The position numbers and the translations under genes are program-made. The notes below the pieces were generated by a model, which made no database searches, was not told where the DNA came from, and was given only the letters and a program-made list of their open reading frames with translations. DNA of 50,728 bases, from NCBI GenBank assembly GCA_031272485.1, contig JAISTV010000031.1, positions 1 to 50,728 of the forward strand, read 5' to 3'. This document shows, piece by piece, positions 44,601-50,728 of the stretch. The stretch's first letter is position 1, and each line of letters begins with the position of its first letter. The stretch comes from Eubacteriales Family XIII. Incertae Sedis bacterium. Lineage in GTDB: Bacteria > Bacillota > Clostridia > Peptostreptococcales > Anaerovoracaceae.

Positions 44601-47600
44601 AGACGAAGACAATGGCTAACGCGGTGCATATTAAAATCGTGGCGCCTGCTTCTGTCGCCGTGAAGGATACTACGAGCATATTAGACGCGGAAATAGACTT
44701 TGGCATACTGAACATAGGCTACGCGAGCAACGCGCTTTCCTTTAAGAATATCGTGCTGGAGAACAGCGGCGATCTGGCGGCGGGCATAGTGAGCGTGGAG
44801 CTTTCGGGCAGCGCCATAGACGAGTTTCGCATAAGCGGGCCGGTGTACGTGGACGATGAGACCGTAATAGGCACGGTGCCGGCGGGCGGTTCGAACGCGA
44901 ACACCTGGAGCATAATCCCCAAGCAGGGGCTGGCTAAGGGCGTTCATGTCGCCGCCTTTATAGTGACCTATAAGACCGGCAATCCGGCGAGCGGACAGGA
45001 GACGGCCACCGCCATAGGGCGTGCGCGCTTTACGGTGGACGGGCCGCCGGATGTGCGGTGGTATACCATCCCGCCGCCCGATAAATCACTTTACTGGTAC
45101 CCGGGCTATGACTTCCCCCCGACCACTACGCCGCACCTGCAGAATATCCCGGCCACCAACGGCAGAGTGTATCTGGGGTTCGACGAGGCGATAGACCCTG
45201 CGGCGGGCGGCACGGTGACGCTCATCCCGGAAGACGGCTCCGCGGCTGTGGTGCTGAATATTTCGGACGGCGTCTGGAATGCGCAATATCATAATGCCTG
45301 GGGTGAAGGCGGCATCTATAATATGCAGGGTAACGAGGAAGGCTACATAGAATACGCCGCGCTGAAGGCCGACACGGCTTACACAGTGGAGATAACGGGG
45401 CTGGTGGATCCCATCGTGGAGGCCACCGACACGCAGGTGCAGCACGGCGGGAATACCATGACAGCGGTCAAGACGTTTTCTCCCAAGTCGGGACACGCGG
45501 CGCTCGCGGGCATAGTAACCGTGACGGGTGACGCGTACTACGGCGGCACGCTTACGGCGAACACGGGCCTGCTCGTGACGAATCCGGTAGGCGCCGCGTT
45601 CGGCGACTTTTCCTACCAGTGGAAGCGGAACGGCAACAACATAGGCGGCGCCACGCATGCCACCTATACGCTCACGGCGGCCGACGTGGGTTGCCAGATA
45701 ACCGTGACGATTTCAAGCAGCAACACGACCGGCTCCGTGGATTACGCGGGCATATTGGCCACGAAGCGGCCCGTGACCATCTCGGCGGCGGTGGCGGACA
45801 AGGCCTACGACGGCACGGACGCGGCGAAGATAGCAAGCACGGAGCTCATAGGCGTGCTTCCCGCGGACGCAAGCGCCGTGCAGGTGGTGACCGGCACGGG
45901 CGTCTACAGCGATATAGGGTCTCCGGAGACGGACACGACGGGGCTTGACGTAACGTTTACAGGCTTCGATATAACCGGAAACAAAGCGATTAACTATGCG
46001 CTTACGGGGCAGCCGGCAAGCCAGACGGCCGCCATCCTTAAGGGCTTTGAGGCGGTGCGCGGTACGCAGTACGAGTTCGTGCTGGGTAGCTACGTGACGC
46101 CCACGGACTATACCGGCGTATGGTCAAACGCGGCCAACAGTCTCCAGGCGAAAGAGGGCTACCTGCTCTCCTCCGCTTCCGCTGCAGAGGGCAGCTGGAG
46201 CAGCTCGCTCAGTCTGGGCGGCGATTATCCGCAAGAGGTGGCGCCCACTGCGACTACCTTCTATGTGAAGAACACCGCCACGGGCGAGATTTCCCGCGCG
46301 CATCAGGAGACCGCCGGCACGGACCGCACGCTGCCCACGGGCTCTATAACTGTCAAGTCCAACGGCTTTACAACCTTCCTGAACAACATCACCTTCGGGC
46401 TGTTCTTCAAGAACACGCTTGAGGTGACCATTACGGGCGCCGACACGGGCTCGGAGACAGCCAATTCCGAGTACAATGCGTCCGCGACCAAGTACATTGT
46501 CTACGAGGGCGACGTAAGCACGGCCTCGTGCGCCGGACCGGACTTTAATCTGGAGGTGAACGGCAGCCCCGCACCGGCGGACTGGACCCGTGGCGAGACG
46601 CTTACGCTGCCCGGCAGCTTCAAGGGCGCGGTGTTTGCCGTGGTCTACGACTACGCCGGCAACGGCCTGGCGCTGAGCACGAACGGAATAGTCATCTACA
46701 CGGACAGCACGTACGACGGCAGCACGCTTTCCTACACGAAGACCTCGCTGGCGGATAAGAGCGCGGCGCTTGTCTTAAACGGCAACACGGTGAAGAGCGT
46801 GTCCGTGGGGGCGAATGTGCTTACGCCGGATGCGGATTACGTGCTGGGAGACGGGACCATAACGCTCAAGGCCAGCTACCTCGAGACGCTGGCGGCGGGG
46901 GGTTACACGGTGAACATAGTGGTGAACCCCAAGGGCGAGGAATACGCGGACGCAGCGGGCAATGATACGCCGGAGGACGTAAGCATTCCGCTCACCGTGA
47001 GCAAGGCGGTGGGCAGCGTGACCTGGCCTACGGCTACGCCCATAACCTACGGCGTGAAGCTCTCGGAGGTTACGCTTTCGGGCGGCGCCGGGTCGGGCGG
47101 CGGACAGTTCAGCTGGCAGGCGGACGCGGACAGCGTCTATCCGGGCGTGACGAATACGGGCTACGTGCTTACGTTTACGCCGGCGGATCCGGATAGCTAT
47201 GACTTTACGCAGCTTTCCGGTTACGACGGCGGCTCGGGCACGGTGAAGAAGACCATTTCCCTTACGGTCTCCCCGCGCAAGCTCACGGGCGTCACGGACG
47301 ATACCTACACGAACGGCTTCCTGGCCATAGGCAGGTCCTACGACGGCTCGGACTCGGCCACGGTGAACTTTACGGCGAACAACCTCGCGGGTGGCGACAC
47401 GGCGGGCAGCGTTTACCGACCGGTTGTGCGCGCGCACTTTGCGGACGGCGCCGGTGTGGGCCAGAGCAAGCTCATAATCATTGAAGAGGTGGAGGTCCTC
47501 AGCGAAAACTACACGGCGCCCACCTACCCGTCTTCCCTGCGGGGCAGCATAGAGAAGGCGCCGGCAATTTCGGGGCTGCCGCAGACGCTTAGCGCCAAGG

Positions 47601-50600
47601 AGAACGTGGCATCCAGTCTGACGCTGGACCTGACTGCGCTGCTCCCCTCGCCGGGCGACGGCAAGTCGCTGGGCACGGTGAGCTACAGCATAGGCACGCC
47701 CACGGACGCGAGCGGCTTTTTAGACGGCGCGCCTTCCAAGGACAGTTCGAATGTGTTGCACGTGAACGTGAAGGCCTCCGCGCAGGAGGGCAACACGGCG
47801 GTGATTCCGGTCACGATTACGAGCAGTAACTATAATGATATTATGGTAAATGTTGCGGTGGAAATCGTGGGCAACGTCCCGCTTATCACCGTGCAGCCGG
47901 TGGGGACCAATCCCCACGTATACATAGGCGATCCGTTTACGCTTTCCGTGACGGCGCAGAGCTCGGAGCCCATGGAGGTGCGGTGGTACATACACGGCAA
48001 TCCGGAAACGGCTAAGGTACCGGTAACCGACTGGATAGCGATAGGCTCGGGCACGCAGACGGCCACGTACGAGGTGAACACCGCCGTGGGGACGGCTACG
48101 GATTATTCCGTCGATGTGCGCAACACGGAGGGGACAAGCACGTCTCAGGAGGTTCCTGTGGCGGTTTTCGAGCGCGTCTATGAGGCGCTGCTTGCGCCGG
48201 CGGCCAAAGATTTCGGGGAGGGCGTATACGGGTACGCTTCCGCCGGGACGCAGGTGTTTACGATTACGAACTCCGGGAACCAGGCGCTGACGGGGGCCGG
48301 CGTAAGCCTCGGTGCGGATTCCGCGTTTGAGATTACGCAGGTAAACGGCGTGGCCGCGAGCAGCGGGACGGCGGTTTCCCTGCCGGATCTGCCGGCTAAG
48401 GGGACGGTCACCGTGACAGTGCGGCCCAAGGCCGGGCTAGCTGCCGCGGACTATAGCGGTACGCTTACGCTTACTTATACGGACCGCGGCGCGGACGGCA
48501 AGACGCCCGTGGCTGCTACGAAGACGGCGGCGCTCTCCTGGAAGGTGGACGCGGCGCCCGGCGAGCTGGTTATCTCCGACCCGGACGCGCAGCAGACGCT
48601 CTCGTACACGAATAAGCCGGTTAAGCCGGGCGTGGAGAAGAACGAATCGGGCGGCGCTCTCACGTGGTGGCATAAGAAGAACGGCGAGGACAGCTTCAGC
48701 GAGGGGCTCCCCGTGAACGTGGGCTCGTACGAAGTGTATGCGGTCAGCGCGGCGACACAGAACTATACGCAGGCAGAGTCCAACCACGTAGCATTTGACA
48801 TCCAACAAAAGAAAGTGACGGTCACGATAACGGTGGCGGACAAGGACTACGACGGCACGGACGGCGCGACCATATCCCGGGCGGTGATTAACGGGCTGGC
48901 GGACGGCGATGTGCTGGGGACGGACGTGACGCTTGTGATGAGCAACCTCACGTTTGACGCGGACGGCACGCCGGATAACGTGAACAATCTGGGCGCGCGG
49001 TTTGCGGGCGTGGGCGACCCGGACGCGGACCGGCTGCTGGAGACGAGCCTTCCGACGGGCCTCACGGGCGGCGGGCCGAAGATGAGCAACTACCAGATTA
49101 CGGGCGTGACGGTAGGGAGCGCTACCATACGCGCGGGCTTTACGGCGCTGGCGGGCACGCACTACGAGGTGCCCACGCCGAACGACGCGGGCTGGGTGAA
49201 GGCGGACTATACGGTGACGGCCGAAGATGGCTATCAGGTGGGGCTTACGGCGCTTGCCCAGGGCGCGTGGACGAACGCGGGCACGGCGCTTACGCTCTCC
49301 ACGGACGAGACGGCGAACGGCACGGCTGTGTTCTACATTCGCGAGATAAGCACGGGGCGGATTTCGCGGTCCACCGCCGTGGGCTGGAAGATGGACAAGA
49401 CGGCGCCGGGCGCGAGCATAGATGTGCGCGGCAACAAGTTTACGGAGTTTTTGAACGGGATAACCTTCGGGTTCTTCTTTAAGAACACGGTGGACGTGAC
49501 CATATCGGGCACGGACGAGATGTCCGGGATTGACACGAGCCGGACGCAGTACTACAAGGACGATGTGCCGCTCGTGGCAGAAACGGATTGGGATTCGATC
49601 AGCTGGACGGACGGCAGCGCGTTTTCCATAGAGGGTCCGGAGGCCGTGCTGATTTACGCGCGCGTCTACGACTACGCGGGCAACTACACCGTGGTGAATA
49701 CGTCGGGGCTGGTGGTTTATGAGGACAGCTCGACGAACGCGGCGCCGCTTGCCTACACGCGCACGACCAAGGAGAACCAGTCGTTTACGTTTGAGACGAA
49801 CGGCAATAGCGTGGGCGATGTGTATGTGATTGAGAAGAGCGTGGTGGACGAGCTGGGGATAAGCGCGGCGGTGGCGGCAGCAGGTCCGCTGCACAACCTG
49901 AATAACGATGTGACCGACGGCTCTGACTACGAGGAGAAGCCCATGGACACCATTACGCTGAGCGGCGCGTATCTGGACAAGCTGCCGGCGGGCGAATACG
50001 TGGTGGCGCTTACCATTAAGCCGTTTACGTATCAATACGTAGCGGAGAACGGCGGCGACGTGAACAGCGTGGGCGCGGATGAAAACGACGCGCCGGGCAT
50101 TCTGCAGGTGAAGCTCACGGTGAATAAGAAGACGCCGGTCATCTCGGACATCCTGGCGGGGTCCGTGGTTTACGGCGCGCGCCTGTCGGATTCGGCGGTG
50201 AGCGCGGTGGCCAAGGACGGTGAAGGCAATGTGGCGGCGGGCACGGTGGCGTGGAACGACGGGACCCTCATACCCGGCTATGATTCGGTGGGCGGACTGG
50301 AGCCGGGCGGCTATACGTTTAAGGCTACGTGGACACCGTCGGACGCGGCGGGGAGCTTCGGCACCGACAAGGCAAGCGACTACTTTACTTCCATAGAGAT
50401 AGATGCTGTCGTTATGGTCACGCAGGCTGTGCCGCGGATGAAGGAGAGCGAGACGCCTGCGGGCAGTTCGATTCTGCTTGACGATTACAACACGCTGGCG
50501 GACTCGGTGATTTCCGGTAATGTGGTGTACGACTTCGCGGGGAACGCGGTGGCGGGGACGAACCCGACGGGCGAGACAGCGGCGAGCGGCACATGGTACT

Positions 50601-50728
50601 GGGACGAGAACGGCGACGGACTGGCGTATGGCGTGGACGATGCGGAGACGCAGAATCCGGCGGACAGCAGTGTGAATCATACGGCGGGCGTGAAGCACGT
50701 GAGCGCGGTGTTTGTGCCCTCTGACCCC
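41618..50728 (+). CDS. Giant multidomain surface protein, paralogue (3' end outside window)
   Basis: 3037 codons are visible, open to the right edge; the start and end frames agree and both match the paralogue. GGGGG at 41607-41611 lies 6 nt before the ATG. The signal peptide has a hydrophobic segment near 21-40 and GASWAEE. It is followed by an acidic low-complexity segment with two WIAGTSPAMT repeats. The BspA repeats of the first protein are absent. From about 42110 it is collinear with the first protein: the PYIILI.. entry, beta-helix-like region (about 42520-43240), a nearly identical TPVNVS block (43598 onward), Ig-like modules, three YDG modules (near 45800, 47335 and 48841) and two FTTFLN/FFKNT modules (46360, 49430). 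The window ends at the point matching residue ~3485 of the first protein, before its stalk repeats. Confidence 0.9.
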   Translation, partial: MKSGQFRGHGVQLLSMAWVRKGTAFLLAFLMVFSFGMPFGASWAEETDGDGVGDSDGWIAGTSPAMTGDLSGAALTLGLTLGAIASGDALDGDGVVSGDGTGDSADWIAGTSPAMTFGLTLGAIASGGALDEGTSEGALSASDADVTDAGISALGIEPMAVTWVDVTDDPVWGNAKVYPYVVNSWPTATTGLKAALGEVGAYNANLPYIILIGSDIQMTETYELAGKNVVLRKTTATGGSAVNKDNYLTGAAPWNYNNPYDNTTAASPALYDGVSDWNITSASDARHFLISGSGTASLTTENITLNGGIAFDDLSSNGGGIKITATGTVDLRANVINSHWTSQVGGGGVSIEAASTVNVKGGVIAKNRQTAGGASNGSGGIGIKFNITAKSLNLTGYTIIEDNQASGYGGGVYIYSAGTCVFDGNVLIRRNEGCNGGGIFLRNNITLTIKGNVTISQNRAAGETAGSAAMYAGTGGGALFSGIGTATITIAENATFDGNTATRGGGGIYFNSIDKPLDSSKQGVTLNLTGGRFINNQALGTARDLAEGAQAEVAYAIGGGGAIFTYYPKTIKIPAYSTTYFNGNLGTFSAFIDNTELQTLDNTLHQQSFFSGDNYISHIENAAIHTSLVNVSGPLNYDYYNLYNNYDIGMPNNLTLGLFTPVNVSVLPADGSGGQVTEDSGNVYIDPLQTGVKQAALNSTLKFTPVEADGWRLASFVAQTDPALTEDELTAAWTHSSNLYTLTVPGSDTTLVATFHRNAVLTAPEIVFEPNFTSTAYQRPNAIDVTLTNTSPDDGYSDSASSITVSLSGGDSSAFTLIAGSGSVAPGATNTSWKVQPNAAGSFTEAKTYKTTVHVVYNNGEDGGHTLDIPVSIDINNAGDLYLPGASAGGAFDWGTYVLNGEDLAPEITAKAITIQSVGGDGGLTAYDATVTLVNERLNGNPAAGAFELTGDPVASIENGGKADTPYWIVKARPFMAGDYKADLQLTYTLNGVEQTKTMANAVHIKIVAPASVAVKDTTSILDAEIDFGILNIGYASNALSFKNIVLENSGDLAAGIVSVELSGSAIDEFRISGPVYVDDETVIGTVPAGGSNANTWSIIPKQGLAKGVHVAAFIVTYKTGNPASGQETATAIGRARFTVDGPPDVRWYTIPPPDKSLYWYPGYDFPPTTTPHLQNIPATNGRVYLGFDEAIDPAAGGTVTLIPEDGSAAVVLNISDGVWNAQYHNAWGEGGIYNMQGNEEGYIEYAALKADTAYTVEITGLVDPIVEATDTQVQHGGNTMTAVKTFSPKSGHAALAGIVTVTGDAYYGGTLTANTGLLVTNPVGAAFGDFSYQWKRNGNNIGGATHATYTLTAADVGCQITVTISSSNTTGSVDYAGILATKRPVTISAAVADKAYDGTDAAKIASTELIGVLPADASAVQVVTGTGVYSDIGSPETDTTGLDVTFTGFDITGNKAINYALTGQPASQTAAILKGFEAVRGTQYEFVLGSYVTPTDYTGVWSNAANSLQAKEGYLLSSASAAEGSWSSSLSLGGDYPQEVAPTATTFYVKNTATGEISRAHQETAGTDRTLPTGSITVKSNGFTTFLNNITFGLFFKNTLEVTITGADTGSETANSEYNASATKYIVYEGDVSTASCAGPDFNLEVNGSPAPADWTRGETLTLPGSFKGAVFAVVYDYAGNGLALSTNGIVIYTDSTYDGSTLSYTKTSLADKSAALVLNGNTVKSVSVGANVLTPDADYVLGDGTITLKASYLETLAAGGYTVNIVVNPKGEEYADAAGNDTPEDVSIPLTVSKAVGSVTWPTATPITYGVKLSEVTLSGGAGSGGGQFSWQADADSVYPGVTNTGYVLTFTPADPDSYDFTQLSGYDGGSGTVKKTISLTVSPRKLTGVTDDTYTNGFLAIGRSYDGSDSATVNFTANNLAGGDTAGSVYRPVVRAHFADGAGVGQSKLIIIEEVEVLSENYTAPTYPSSLRGSIEKAPAISGLPQTLSAKENVASSLTLDLTALLPSPGDGKSLGTVSYSIGTPTDASGFLDGAPSKDSSNVLHVNVKASAQEGNTAVIPVTITSSNYNDIMVNVAVEIVGNVPLITVQPVGTNPHVYIGDPFTLSVTAQSSEPMEVRWYIHGNPETAKVPVTDWIAIGSGTQTATYEVNTAVGTATDYSVDVRNTEGTSTSQEVPVAVFERVYEALLAPAAKDFGEGVYGYASAGTQVFTITNSGNQALTGAGVSLGADSAFEITQVNGVAASSGTAVSLPDLPAKGTVTVTVRPKAGLAAADYSGTLTLTYTDRGADGKTPVAATKTAALSWKVDAAPGELVISDPDAQQTLSYTNKPVKPGVEKNESGGALTWWHKKNGEDSFSEGLPVNVGSYEVYAVSAATQNYTQAESNHVAFDIQQKKVTVTITVADKDYDGTDGATISRAVINGLADGDVLGTDVTLVMSNLTFDADGTPDNVNNLGARFAGVGDPDADRLLETSLPTGLTGGGPKMSNYQITGVTVGSATIRAGFTALAGTHYEVPTPNDAGWVKADYTVTAEDGYQVGLTALAQGAWTNAGTALTLSTDETANGTAVFYIREISTGRISRSTAVGWKMDKTAPGASIDVRGNKFTEFLNGITFGFFFKNTVDVTISGTDEMSGIDTSRTQYYKDDVPLVAETDWDSISWTDGSAFSIEGPEAVLIYARVYDYAGNYTVVNTSGLVVYEDSSTNAAPLAYTRTTKENQSFTFETNGNSVGDVYVIEKSVVDELGISAAVAAAGPLHNLNNDVTDGSDYEEKPMDTITLSGAYLDKLPAGEYVVALTIKPFTYQYVAENGGDVNSVGADENDAPGILQVKLTVNKKTPVISDILAGSVVYGARLSDSAVSAVAKDGEGNVAAGTVAWNDGTLIPGYDSVGGLEPGGYTFKATWTPSDAAGSFGTDKASDYFTSIEIDAVVMVTQAVPRMKESETPAGSSILLDDYNTLADSVISGNVVYDFAGNAVAGTNPTGETAASGTWYWDENGDGLAYGVDDAETQNPADSSVNHTAGVKHVSAVFVPSDP
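41792..41814 (+). repeat. Palindromic hairpin repeat, copy 5
   Basis: ATTGCCGGA, loop ACGAG, TCCGGCAAT, in frame (WIAGTSPAMT) shortly after the second signal peptide. Confidence 0.85.
41851..42010 (+). repeat. Direct repeat in the N-terminal spacer of the second giant protein
   Basis: CTTACCTTGGGGGCGATTGC and the following CTTCGGGTG are repeated at exactly 120 nt (41852 and 41972), encoding LTLGAIASG twice. One hairpin repeat lies between the two copies. Confidence 0.75.
41939..41961 (+). repeat. Palindromic hairpin repeat, copy 6, with compensatory change
   Basis: ATTGCCGGG, loop ACAAG, CCCGGCAAT: the last stem pair is G-C where the other copies have A-T, both changes are silent, and the peptide WIAGTSPAMT is unchanged. 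Confidence 0.85.

Noticed and set aside
46350-46372. Ninth TGTCA/TGACA palindrome in the second giant gene
   Set aside because: The right arm is CTTTAC, so the inverted repeat has a mismatch in the core; kept out of the count.
48437-50698. 753-codon open frame on the minus strand inside the second giant gene
   Set aside because: Arg/His-rich, no motif, and exactly antisense to a frame with clear homology to the paralogue; long antisense frames are expected in this GC-rich, Asp/Thr/Gly-coding DNA.

Overview
The window is GC-rich chromosomal DNA of a bacterium, most likely a high-GC member of the Clostridia (Bacillota). Reasons: the plsX-rnc-smc-ftsY core order, strong AGGAGG-type ribosome binding sites, TGnTATAAT extended -10 promoters, the PlsX/PlsY phospholipid route, and secreted proteins held by a C-terminal membrane segment. 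The placement is an inference; no rRNA or tRNA gene is present to test it.

Layout. 1-1321 (+): 3' part of an FAD-dependent dehydrogenase of the COG2509 type. 1404-4255 (-): overlapping gpmI-larA pair. 4323-6313 (+): lipid kinase, GNAT acetyltransferase and HD-domain protein. 6410-7903 (-): APC-family amino-acid permease, with a promoter and a 39-bp palindrome upstream. 8350-21608 (+): nine tightly packed genes (KaiC-like/PEP-synthase-like ATP-grasp protein, plsX, rnc, smc, ftsY, der, plsY, gpsA, ilvA). Almost every junction overlaps, so this looks like one transcription unit for phospholipid precursors, RNA processing, chromosome condensation, protein targeting and ribosome assembly. 21652-23049 (-): 14-TM MFS exporter. 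23133-25698 (+): D,D-carboxypeptidase (dacA-type) and miaB. 25679-26158 (-): small unknown protein. 26480-41011 (+): a 4843-residue secreted surface protein. 41618-50728 (+): its paralogue, cut by the window edge. The paralogues share a duplicated 181-bp promoter/leader, a beta-helix, YDG/Ig-like modules and signal peptides. The first also has eight 29-residue BspA-like repeats, eight ~100-residue C-terminal repeats, a Gly/Ser linker and a membrane anchor.

The most unusual content is repeat structure inside genes. (1) A 23-nt hairpin repeat encodes WIAGTSPAMT wherever it lies in frame. It occurs in the dehydrogenase and twice behind the signal peptide of each giant protein; one copy carries a compensatory base-pair change. 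(2) A palindrome of the form TGTCA-N11/12-TGACA occurs eight times, each inside a coding sequence, across six genes. (3) A 26-bp TGTACACTTAAG element recurs near G-rich DNA. (4) An AT-rich 23-bp repeat occurs three times between the giant genes, next to a decayed third N-terminus. All counts were made by eye.
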